Of a DNA stretch of 64,000 nucleotides, positions 12,801 through 21,527 are shown piece after piece. The notes beneath the pieces are model-generated. The model did not search any database. It was not told the DNA's origin and saw only the letters and a program-made list of their open reading frames with translations. Both the position numbers and the translations under genes were made by a program. The DNA comes from Emergomyces orientalis (taxonomy: Eukaryota; Ascomycota; Eurotiomycetes; Onygenales; Ajellomycetaceae), in assembly GCA_002110485.1 (NCBI GenBank), contig MOWL01000069.1:1087456-1151455 (forward strand), in the 5' to 3' direction. Each line of letters begins with the position of its first letter. Within the stretch, counting starts at the first letter, position 1.

Positions 12801-13271
12801 TTCACGAAAAGGTAATGAACTTTTTCGTTTAATTTTTGCCCAGGGTTCCTGGTACTCCAGAAACCTCCTCTCTAGCTGAATATTCTGTCCCAGCCCAGGT
12901 TCCAACACAGCAGCAGGAACGGGTAAACTTGGGCGTCGAAACAGATCCGGGTCTGGGGGTTTGGGAGTAGTTGGAGTGACAAGGCGAAACTCTTCAGGTA
13001 TTATATTGCGCAGGGTTGCCTCAGTTGGCGTGTTCGCGGAGCGATTTGAAACCAATTTTCTCGACGACCAAGTTGTGGATATGGTAGTACTACGGGCTTT
13101 GGAATGGCTAGGGCGAAAGTATTTAATCACAGACGCAAATCGTTTCGAGCTGTCTGCGGTAAATGGTGGTAGGGGCGGTCTTCGTGTTGACGAAGCCTCT
13201 GCAACCGCATTCGCGGGGCCGCTTCCTTCAGCAGGCTTGCTGGTTTCACGTCCCGAGCCTGTTCCTGCCAT
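9801..13271 (-). CDS. ral2: Ral2-like kelch-repeat/BTB regulatory protein
   Basis: A single long exon of about 1156 aa. I chose the ATG at 13271 (MAGTGSGRETSKP) because the 40 residues upstream look like leader. The N-terminal 250 residues are basic and Ser/Pro-rich. Kelch-type beta-propeller repeats follow, with blades such as GPSSTVLGDKLYVFGGR, PPPRYFHTVCALG and RYAHCATILP, and glycine pairs (VVGGQD). A split BTB/POZ domain begins near residue 730 (ILTIGGERIPVNSHILARR), is interrupted by a Ser/Asn-rich insert, and resumes at LYLPHTHLTIQLLVQYLYT. The C-terminus is low complexity, including runs of Gly and Asn and a DDDADNNN-like tract. This order matches fission-yeast Ral2, which activates Ras1 and acts in mating and cell morphology. 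Ortholog naming is inference from architecture; the kelch plus BTB domains are visible. Other kelch/BTB adaptors remain possible. Confidence 0.78.
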   Translation of the reverse strand: MAGTGSGRETSKPAEGSGPANAVAEASSTRRPPLPPFTADSSKRFASVIKYFRPSHSKARSTTISTTWSSRKLVSNRSANTPTEATLRNIIPEEFRLVTPTTPKPPDPDLFRRPSLPVPAAVLEPGLGQNIQLERRFLEYQEPWAKIKRKSSLPFREGGIADPLPKSPLPIETPTVKAIFESPLVRSSDNKKLDFSNKPAARVDKTMMSSTAGGGQYESFQEQGAGLSTATGNQPAPSPMPNGQNLSSGPTNLSGLVCNVHRTTGREPRPLVGPSSTVLGDKLYVFGGRLQSRSRPELLTNEMYELDLIRRHWTKLETTGDIPPPRYFHTVCALGDSKLVCYGGMSAKAAVPNQPPANPNPTTQQSGQEAQQGVVLLSDVHIFDVPSRTWVFIPTVNPPRGRYAHCATILPSGAAFGSSNAPLSALHHNPSSSNPHQGTLGVEIDGYGGAEMIVVGGQDTSNHYFEEINVFNLRSLKWTSTNSLDRSCGAYRSVATPLLGVSPADVGGGVEVEGFRDPTKPDAQKPDPLLLIYSNYNFLDVKLNLQLRLPDGKLIEKPMHGTVSPPGLRFPNGGIINGHFVVSGTYLTSSKQEYAMWALDLKTLTWGRIDAGGAIFGHGSWNRGVLWSRRSTFVVMGHRKRSLVEDYNHRRINFSHICFVELEAFGLYENPRRSAPTSGYASVSSPMVPASLQAKISQQGAGGRPLSAAAEELGRMALSLRELSDMEILTIGGERIPVNSHILARRWGPYFIQLLRESTAAAENMSDSATLRQQTSSHPSRNSSITITPSVGNNSNYSTATTLVGNTSSSSNQKSAPSLFPNLELPSAHTLTPTSRPRTLYLPHTHLTIQLLVQYLYTSSLPPPGSQLCTPQILCSLLQLARPYQVDGLLEATVERLHQVLDGRNAAAVFNAAAMAAGGGRGTGFTSGPGGTLEVLNGVHSRSNAIASATEPMSSLNLNSNSSDTESGDTSGVLSGTISGGGGGGGGPGTSQRRASSAQRPANLRINTTNLNSGNANVGAGGSRNRAESVSSAASTATSASTNTSVSFSEPMGTDDDADNNNNNNHHDDDMVGHERGRSKPERGIWTGEISSVVGLQKRGLRGLMEGRRMRERGGRSANTPGTAGGGGEDGNSASTSGVPQTPSAATAGVVVGGGG

Positions 13272-14805
13272 GGTTAGCCGGATTGCCACAGAAAAAGGGC
13301 TGCTGGGGGGAATAGTTTGCCATTCGACGAAGCGATCGGGGGGTAGAGTGGGAGAGCACAAAGGGAGCGATAAAGGCTGAGGCAGACACAAGACATATAT
13401 AAACTAAACAAAAGCGCAGGTTGTCAAACACACAACTGCAGAAATATCGTCAAGTGTCCCTCTCTTCTTTGTCTAACGTGTTTTTCCACTGCACTACCAT
13501 AAGAGGTTGGCTGAGTAGGACATGGAGAGAGGGTAGTGGGCTGAGGATTGAAATTAGTTTACCTAACAGGAAACTGTAGATCGCGTTTGCAGAATCGTGC
13601 AGGAATTTTGATATGGAGTGGCAAACAGGCGTGGACGGTGTATCGGATTCCCAGCAGCGGGAGGGAATTGAAATTGGCTGGTGCGCAGGCGGACAAATCG
13701 AGACGAGGGGGGGGGGAAGGTTGCACTGTGTCGTATGGACCCCAGCCTCGGTTTATAATAGTCTCTGCGATCCGTGGTGTATTGCGGAAGGTAAGAGATC
13801 GAAGTTTCGTGAACCGTAGGACGGTGTCTAAGGCATGATGAAGACAACGGATAGTCAGTCTCTTTCCTGGAACTGATTGACAACAACGGAGTCAGTGTCA
13901 ATGGCGCTGTGTGTATGAGATGAAATGGAGTGAGATATATATCTGGTGTCAGAGTCGCATCAGGAGGAGTTGGAGGCGGCTGAATGAGGTAAGCAGGCGG
14001 GAAGGCATTGGAGTTACTGATTGGCCAGTTCCCCTTAGCTTCCCGCACCGGGCCGAAAGTTTAACCGAAGCTAACTTATCCCATGACTGGTTAGCTAAGC
14101 AAGAACCCCCTCTCATATGGCGCTGGACACATTGCATGACAGAGACAGAGAGGAGAAACTAACAAACTTATCTTATTATCTTGGCCTACACAACTGCTGA
14201 TATCGGGTTTGGATTCTTTCTGTCTACCCGTGGACACGCAGTGGTGCTTCGAGGAACTCACGGTTGTTTGTTTCTAATCAATTAACCACCCCTCAGTCCC
14301 ACGGGTTGCATCAAGGCACACTGCATGAATCTCAGTTACCCCTGACGGTTGGTTGGCAACCAGAGGAGTCAACCTGGGAAATGAAACAAAAATATCATCC
14401 CCTGTTTACTCACCTCGTGCGGTAAACAAACGATATTGGGCAGTTTAAGCGCTGAAGATTATATACAACTGACCTTCTGCAACGGACCTTCTGCATCATA
14501 CAAAAGCAAATGGGAGAAGATTGAAGGCGGATTCCATGACAAATGCAATGACAACGCTTTATTTTATTTTATTTTCGGAGTGCAATTGGTTATGTGTAAG
14601 TGGCATTTTATTTATTGATTTTATCTTCTGGTATTTTAGATATCTTAAAAGTTCTTCTGTTATAACATGACTCGCTTTGGAAAAAAGAAAAAAAATTAAC
14701 AATAAATAGAGAACAGAATACAAAAATCAACGCTCATACATCATCAGCTATAAAATATGACTCCTGCCGTCTTTCCCAAGGCCCCGCGCATTTATATTTA
14801 TGCTC
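13272..14805. other. intergenic region, Ral2-like promoter and peroxiredoxin 3' flank
   Basis: About 1.5 kb. A 161-codon minus-strand frame (13563-14048) has a GTG first codon, no domain and a composition expected of leader, so I did not call it. No RNA gene is seen. Confidence 0.55.
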
Positions 14806-15929
14806 TTAGTTCTTAAGAGTGGTGTATCGGAGGTATCTATTGGTGGTAAAATATAAAATAAAAAAAGTTAACTTCTGAGGCTAAATTGAACAAATAGATG
14901 GCGGACCAGAACAAACTTACGGCTTAACAACTCTGACATCACCAAACTTCTTAATCGCATCCTCAGTCTTCACTGTGGGTGGGATGATGACATCATCGCC
15001 CTTATTCCAGTTGATCGGGGTGTTTACACCGTTCTTATCAGTGGTCTGCAGGGCATCGATGACTCGCAGGACTTCTGCGGCATTCCGGCCAGTGGAGGCT
15101 GGGTAGCTGAGGATCAATCTGAATTTCTTGTTGGGGTCGATGATGAAGACGGAGCGGATGGTCATGGCCATTCCTGTTGGTCATTGCGTCAGTTATTGAT
15201 ACAAGGATACCTCTCCCACTGGCTGTGCGGGGGAGGATTTGGGAAGAAAGAGCAATGTTCACCCTTCTCGTCGACATTGGTGGTGTCCTGGTAGTCAAGC
15301 ATATCATACAAGTATGAGATTTTGCGATCGGCATCAGCGATGATGGGGAACTGCAGGTCCGATCCGGTAACCTCGTTGATGTCCTTGATCCAGTCATAAT
15401 GGGATTTGAGGGCGTTGGCGCTCTAAGAAAAACAATAGTTTCTGGTCAGCTATACTTCGATTTTCTCTTTGCGCCCTTTTTCTTCCTACACAATTGGGGG
15501 ATTGTGGGGGCGGGGCGCGCCAGCGGCTACTTACCAATCCAATCAGCTTGACGCCGCGAGCAGTGAATTCAGGCTCCAGCTTGGCGAAAGCTCCAAGCTC
15601 GGTAGTGCAGGTTGGGGTGAAATCATCCTAATTTCCAATCAATCAGCAAACTTGTGTCCGTTCATTGTTCCCTTCAACGGGTCCCCCCACGGGAAACGTA
15701 CAGGGTGAGAGAAGAGGATGACGTAGTTATCGCCAATGAATTCGTGAAAGTCGATTTCACCCTTTGTGGTGACCGCCTTGAAGTTGGGGGCGGTTGACCC
15801 GAGTCGGAGGCTTGAGAGAAGAGACAAAACCGTTAGACAAAAAGGACACGAAAAAGCAGCAGCAAAACCCACCAAAAGGAGGGGGAATGGAGGGTAAACT
15901 CACGGAGCAGCACGTTGTTCTTCAGCCAT
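14806..15929 (-). CDS. prx1: 1-Cys peroxiredoxin (Prx6/Prx1 type)
   Basis: Six exons on the minus strand: 15904-15929, 15702-15810, 15535-15627, 15263-15422, 14921-15173 and 14806-14836, giving 223 aa. The start is MAEEQRAAP. The peroxidatic motif DDFTPTCTTE (catalytic Cys within P-T-x-x-C-T) lies near residue 50. The C-terminal half carries the Prx6-type dimerisation domain with PINWNKGDDVIIPPTV. The final 31-nt exon adds YLRYTTLKN, which matches the K-P-Y-L-R-x-T ending of fungal and animal 1-Cys peroxiredoxins. Stopping at the in-frame TAA just after the fifth exon's donor would lose it. The enzyme reduces hydrogen peroxide and lipid peroxides. No mitochondrial presequence is evident, so a cytosolic form is likely. 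A TTAGTAA site, a possible Yap1 element, sits about 600 bp upstream. Confidence 0.93.
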
Positions 15930-16553
15930 GATGGATGTGAGTGATGTGAGATTCTAAATATGATCCGAAGAATTGATGATTTTCGCAAGGTCTTCTTTTC
16001 TTCTTTTTACACAGAGCAGAGGAATTATTGCAACAGGAATTCAACAATAATGAAGAATTGAGGGATGATTTATAAAAAATGAAAGAGAAAAGAAAAAAGA
16101 AAAATATAAAAATATTGTGTTTCCCTGGATGATACTGACCTGACCATACATTGCTAATTAGCTCTTCCCCCTCCAACCTGCCCGCGAGTTCCCAATCACG
16201 CAATCCACCACCGCTTTTGCCGGCAGAACCTCCTGATTGGCCCCTGCTCTCGGCGCTTTTCTCGGCGCAATCGAGAATTGGATTACGTCATGCATCCAGC
16301 CAATCACGTGTCTGCCCTTTGCCAGCTGTGGCTCTGGTGCTTAGCCGGATATGGACTAGCGGCTCCCTTCTGCCTCCGGCTTGGCTGCATAGCAGATGTT
16401 ACAATCGGGCTCTGATATCACATCAAATCACCTTTTTTGAACGCCCCCGCGATGGAACCGCGAAAAAGCTGCTGAGAAATCAAACGACGACAGGGGTTGT
16501 TGGAGTTGTTGGAAGGGTCAATTAGTACGATTAGTAACTGGATACGATAATTG
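15930..16553. other. peroxiredoxin upstream region
   Basis: About 620 bp between the peroxiredoxin start and the Copia-derived element. It includes a T-rich stretch near 16010-16110 and CG-rich promoter-like sequence. Open frames here have no domain. Confidence 0.55.
16531..16537 (-). promoter_or_regulatory. possible Yap1 response element
   Basis: TTAGTAA on the plus strand, reading TTACTAA on the strand of the peroxiredoxin gene. This is the known recognition sequence of the AP-1-like oxidative-stress regulator Yap1. It lies about 600 bp upstream of the peroxiredoxin ATG. A 7-mer is common by chance, so this is only suggestive. Confidence 0.25.
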
Positions 16554-16652
16554 TGTTGAAGGAGGTTGTTGATTGTTATTATCTAGCTAGCGAGCTTCGA
16601 CTAAATAGGATTGGGGGGCACGTGACTGCAGTAGCCGTAGCACCATCCAACA
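16554..16652 (-). repeat. LTR of the mini Copia element (3' LTR in element orientation)
   Basis: 99 bp, TGTTG...CAACA ends, near-identical to 17355-17449 with 4 extra bases near the middle. Confidence 0.88.
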
Positions 16653-16853
16653 CCCCCCCTTGCTCCGGCGCACTCAGGCTCTGCCACCTGGCGCCCCTAG
16701 CTGCCAATTCATTCAAAAACGCAATAATAATTAATTACAAGATTCAGACCCTAGTTTCCTCATTAGGAAAGGTGCCCGTACAGCAATAACTGTAAAATTC
16801 AGAAAACACAAGCCGAATCCACCGATCCGCCATATTACCATTACCATCTCCAT

Positions 16854-16986
16854 TCAATCCTTTTTGCCAATCTCATTTAACCCAACCCTCTTAATGAATT
16901 CTTCGAGGGCAGGCTTCGCCAGCAGCTTGGTGAGGCCGTCGGCTATATTGGCCATAGAACCAACGTGTTCCATCATGATTTCCCCC
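16854..16986 (-). pseudogene. Copia polyprotein C-terminal remnant
   Basis: The minus-strand frame encodes MEHVGSMANIADGLTKLLAK followed by ALEEFIKRVGL. The A-D-G-L-T-K motif is the hallmark at the end of the Copia/Ty1 RNase H domain, where it directly precedes the polyprotein terminus. Everything upstream (gag, protease, integrase, reverse transcriptase) is absent and replaced by repeat sequence. Confidence 0.82.
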
Positions 16987-17022
16987 TTTTTTTTTATTTT
17001 ATTTTTTATATTTTTATATTTT

Positions 17023-17230
17023 ATTTGATGCCTCCGTTGAGGACATTCATTTGCCTCACGTTGAGGGCTTCTGTTTGCCTCGCGGTGAGGTCTTCCGTTG
17101 ACTCTTTTAGTCCCAGCCATCATGGCCTGACTCCCCTTGGTCATAGATATTTGATGCCTCCGTTGAGGACTTCTGTTTGCCTCACGTTGAGGGCTTCCGT
17201 TGCCTCGCGTTGAGGGCTTCCATTTGACTC
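17023..17230. repeat. minisatellite inside the mini Copia element
   Basis: Units of about 24 bp built on GCCTCxCGTTGAGGGCTTC are repeated in two blocks, about 17023-17100 and 17149-17225. The first units of the blocks are 126 bp apart (ATTTGATGCCTCCGTTGAGGA). In element orientation they would encode repeats such as SPQREAN. Confidence 0.8.
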
Positions 17231-17354
17231 TTCATCCTGAAGATCATGTTGTCCACTATCGTAGAAGACCCACGGAACCAACCCCTAGGTTTTTAGAGTA
17301 AAATAGCATGTTTTTGGCTGTTCTGCCGCGAATAGTAACAAGGGTCTCATAACC

Positions 17355-17449
17355 TGTTGAAGGAGGTTGTTGATTGTTATTATCTAGCTAGCTTCGACTA
17401 AATAGGATTGGGGGGCACGTGACTGCAGTAGCCGTAGCACCATCCAACA
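17355..17449 (-). repeat. LTR of the mini Copia element (5' LTR in element orientation)
   Basis: 95 bp, a near-identical partner of 16554-16652, followed outward by the AATTG target duplication. Confidence 0.88.
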
Positions 17450-17787
17450 AATTGGAACTACGGGCAATATTAAGCTTAACAAACCCAAAAGCTGATTGGA
17501 GCGGGGCAACTTCTGGCAATCTGTCAATCAGGAAAAGTTCAGGGTTGGCGCGAGTCTGGCTCTCCATGCTGTTTCTTATGAACTATGATGTTGCCACATC
17601 ACATATATACGTATTCATCTATATGCTCATTATCTACACAGTCGTGAACATTCGTTTTTAGAAAAGGGAATGAAACCATGTGGTCCTATCCGGCTCGTTC
17701 GTTTTCAGTCATGATTTCCTGCAAAAGAAAAGAAAATTCAATCAGTAAATGATGATGCCACACCGATAGCCCGGCTTGTCCGACCTG
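17450..17787. other. short intergenic region
   Basis: About 340 bp between the mini Copia element and the 3' end of the MFS gene. It includes ATATATAC-rich sequence near 17600. No gene is seen. Confidence 0.55.
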
Positions 17788-20184
17788 TCAAATGATCCCT
17801 GGGCGATAAGAAGCAAAGGTGGGACGGAAAGGGATGCAATCCAGACAGCTTACACTTGCGATTTTACTTCGCGCTCTAATTTTCGGGCCGGAAAACACGA
17901 GCACCCACGGTACAATCGTGAGTATCGAACCCTATATGTCAGTGGTTGTATGTATTAGCTGTCTTTTACCCGATTGGAAACATTAATATTGGGGACGGGG
18001 ACAAATAATAATAATAAAAATGGGAAGCAACATACTATTCCTCCCAGCAAGCTTGACGCACCGGGATATCCGAGATTGACGTACAGAGCTCGCACCACGA
18101 GCGGGAATATGCCACCAAGAAGATTTCGACCTGTACGGGGGTGGTTCTAGCTTAGCAAAAAAGAATGCCAATCGCGGAGGGATACAATTCAACCACCGAA
18201 TACGTTAGGCACAAAGGAGCAAGGGGTTCCGTGCAACTTACAAAACGATTGCGCCGCCAACGCTGAGCTGGCATACCGATGGTACGTATCCGCCAAATAA
18301 TTAAACACCGCCAAATAGATCGAGAAGATCCCAATGGTGGCACATCCGATGGCCAGACAGGGTACGAGCCAGTGTATCGAAGAGAAGGACGTCCATCCAA
18401 ACCAGAACATCCCCACCGGCATTAGGATCGACTCAATGCATACAAAGTATAAGCGGCCCTCGGGCGTGCTTGATATTTTACCTAGGCGCCGTACGTATTT
18501 CTCTTGCCAGATACTGATGAATGTGGCGACTATGCCGCCAATGCAGATTGCTAGAGAGATTTTTAGTTGTCAGATTATTGGACTTGATTTGAGAGGATAA
18601 TGAACGCGTTAGGGTTATAGATGGGACTAGGCAGGGTAGTAAGTTGAGGAAATATGGAACATACATCCAAAAACGGCTCCGGATTGTTGTAGGTTGAATC
18701 CATGATTGTTTTGGAATACAAGTGGAATGGCGCCGAATTGAAGATATAATACCGCCCAGCTAAAGGCGACCCAGAGCGAGAAGAAGAATACCACTGGTTC
18801 CGTGAAAAGGAGATCTGCAAAGGTGTTTCATCAGGTTAGCCAAACCCCAAAACCCCCAAACCCAAAAAGTCAAAAAATTAAAATAGATCGATAGATGGAT
18901 CGGTAGGCAGGAATCTCCCACTTACGAAATGGTCGATAGAGTGATATCGTAATAACCTTGGCTATACTCTCTTTTTCTTCATCTGACTTGACCTTCCACC
19001 TGATCCGTTGGCTCTGTTGCCCTCCTCCCCCATCTCCAGGCACTGGCATATCAACACCAACATATCCCAACTCCTCAAGTTTTTCATACCACTTATTCAA
19101 CACTTGCGCCTTCCGACTCAACACCACATTGCCACGGGTTTCTTTGAAGAAAAGCATAACTGCTACGGTAACCACGGCAGAGAGGATCGCTTGCAGGTAG
19201 TATACCCAGCGCCAGGAAATCTGGTAGACCATGAAACTGGAAATCATGGGGCCGAACCCAGTGCCGAAAAAAACGGCTCCTGAGAAGAGGGCCATTGGGG
19301 TATTTCGTTCTTCGGTCACGTAGACGTCGCTGAGTACACCGCCGATTATGGAGGAGAAAGTTGCTGGGGCCAGCTGTTAGTTCCCGCACGTATGTGAAAT
19401 ATATGTATGAATATTGAGGAAGGAGAAATTCATGGAAAACTTACAGCCCCCAACACCAAGAAAGAATCGAGAAAGTAGCATTCCAGCAAACGAGTCTGTG
19501 ACCGCGCAACCTAATTGGGTTACTGGATCCCCATATAAACATCAGTACCACAGACGGACAATAGGCCTGCCATTGCAAAATTATTTTGAGCCACAGCTAA
19601 TCCAACTCACTTGAAAAAAGTATCCCACTAGCTACAAGCATTGGCCGCCGCCCATTGATTTCTGAAAAGGGCGCCAGAACCATTGGCGAAATAGCAAATC
19701 CAAAACTGAACACCGTGATTCCGAGATTGTAAACCACGCCACTTATCCCCCATTTCTCCGTGAGTACCTTTTCAGGCGGACTGTATATACCGGCCGCCAT
19801 CGCGCTTAAAGTCGTAACAAGGCATGATAACGCCGTTATAACCCCCTTGCGTGAATTCCGCCATGTAAATGGGGAAACATACGGTCGCAGATCGGGTTGT
19901 TCGGGAGCTGTTTGTTGACCTGGTCTGGGGATTGAAATGCCGGTAGGAGATGGCAGCGGAGTTTCGAAGGTAAGGTAGTGGTAATGAATTTCTCCATTAA
20001 TTTGTTGCTCTGCTGGCGATGATTGTTTCGACTCGATGAGGGCGTTGTCGTTTTTCTCGAGGTTTTGATTTACTCTGCCTTGCGGTTCTCCGAGGCCCTT
20101 CTCCGCACCAGACTCTGGCGGAGTCGTTGGAGCAACATGTCCATCAATTGGCGTTGACGGTGTGGTTGCTATCCTATCTAGCAT
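17788..20184 (-). CDS. MFS multidrug/polyamine-type transporter (DHA1 family)
   Basis: Seven minus-strand exons: 19611-20184, 19445-19510, 18926-19363, 18665-18814, 18242-18550, 18036-18130 and 17788-17931. All introns are GT-AG, and they give about 591 aa. The ATG at 20184 is the first in frame. A cytosolic N-terminus of about 115 residues precedes a 12-helix major-facilitator domain. Recognisable parts are the loop between helices 2 and 3 (EINGRRPMLV, motif A-like), LSRFFLGVGGSTF and GGVLSDVYVTEERNTPMAL, typical of the fungal drug:proton antiporter-1 group, and a charged central loop ending RPFHLLFTEP. Helices 7-12 follow (GWTSFSSIHWLVPCLAIG, RNLLGGIFPL). Members export azoles, other toxicants or polyamines at the plasma membrane; the substrate is unknown. 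The last exon's end is least certain because a weak GTGTAAG donor lies inside it. A TATATATA box sits about 230 bp upstream. Confidence 0.88.
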
Positions 20185-21527
20185 TTCAGAGCAGTATATC
20201 TGAGACGCCTTCTTCAGCAAGAAAACGGCCCGAGAAAGATGTTTGTTGTGAGAAAATGGGAGGGTATTTGCTTATTTACTTTGGGTTTATTATTTTTATG
20301 ATTATTTTTTTTCCCGCATCCTTGCTTTTGAAGAGTCGGTCCAGCGCACTAGCTGGCAACAAGCATCGTTGCCGTAGGTCCGGTTATCATCACCTCCACT
20401 TTGCGCTCGACCATATATATAACCGTGGCGGGAGTGAAGAATCGGCAAATCCACCAGAGATTGATATACTAGCCCATAATCAGGTGAACCCTACCTAGTA
20501 CCTGGAAGGTATTCGCAAAACCAATAATTGAAACGCAGCTCTCCAGATCCCAGTCAAAAGGACCTGTAGGGGAACACGGCAAATCTCAAGCGCGAATTTC
20601 ACATAAATATTGATGTTATGGGGTGAATGTTCGCGGGAACTTTATCGCCACCCTTTACCGGCCGATGTTCCAGCCCAGCGTCGAGCTCTGGGGTTACCTG
20701 CTCTCGCCTGGCAACGTATCCGTAGCGGTGGGGAACTAACTGTATGAGCCGAATTTTGCAGCTTTATAATATGTTAATTATTTGTTCTTTATACGAATGA
20801 GGCTCCTAATTTCTAAATTCTCAGTGTTATAATCTGGCCAGAAGGAGTGATCATTCTTACAAAATTGAGGGCTGAAATCTGGAACTACGCGGTAACACCA
20901 GATTTAATTATGGTACCCCCACCTAAGCCCTAGCACCACCCTGCGGCAGGCATGTAAAGCCTCAAAGGGACCAGCGGCGTATTGAACTGTCTGGAGTGGG
21001 GAGGTATTGCGGGTAAGTGTGTGACGGACGATTTGTGTGACAAACATACAAAAACACAAATATTAACTTTTTATTAAACTGATGGGCGATCAAGTAGTTA
21101 ACAGCATGGATATGGGAAATAATAGGCCCCCGTATACTATCATCAAAGAGTAGAAATTTCTTGATCTTCCATTTCTCATTTCTCATAAATGGCAGGGCAG
21201 CAGTAACTCGAACTAACTTACGGGCCACTGCTTAGCTGAAATTGGCCTGAAGCGCGTTGAACAATCCACGTGATATCGCGATGTCCATCCAATTGTCACA
21301 ATTATTTTCATGCCATTGGCTTGAGTCCTCGAGCAAACCGGTCATCAGCATATATATCATGTAGTCATCGAACGAAATATAGATATATAACTTTGCGTTC
21401 AACTGTATTCTCAGTATCTCGGCAATTGTTCTTCAGTTTTCCCTTTTCTGTTCGCAAAAGCCTGCTCATATCTCACAGGGTTGGAATCAATCAAAGCACC
21501 CGCAACATATTTCCGCTAGAAAGCCCA
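20185..21527. other. divergent promoter region, MFS and EVE genes
   Basis: About 1.3 kb between divergently transcribed genes. It contains TATATATA near 20411 (MFS side) and ATATAGATATATAAC near 21375 (EVE side). No coding sequence is supported. Confidence 0.6.

Larger units (their letters stand above)
16554..17449 (-). mobile_element. non-autonomous Copia-derived mini LTR retrotransposon
   Basis: A complete 896-bp element. LTR-like direct repeats at 16554-16652 (99 bp) and 17355-17449 (95 bp) are identical except for a 4-bp gap; each begins TGTTG and ends CAACA. The 5-bp sequence AATTG flanks both ends, a perfect target-site duplication (16549-16553 and 17450-17454). The element reads on the minus strand. 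Just inside its 5' LTR is GGTTATGAG (about 17346-17354), complementary to the initiator tRNA-Met anticodon loop, the half-tRNA primer used by Copia and Ty5 elements. Just before its 3' LTR is a G-run polypurine tract (AAGGGGGG). The only coding remnant is the end of a Copia polyprotein. It needs proteins from an autonomous relative to move. Confidence 0.9.

Noticed and set aside
13563..14048. 161-codon minus-strand open frame upstream of the Ral2-like gene
   Set aside because: Its first codon is GTG, no domain or intron signals are visible, and its position fits a leader or promoter.
17023..17230. CRISPR-like array
   Set aside because: The units are contiguous degenerate minisatellite repeats without unique spacers, inside a eukaryotic retroelement.
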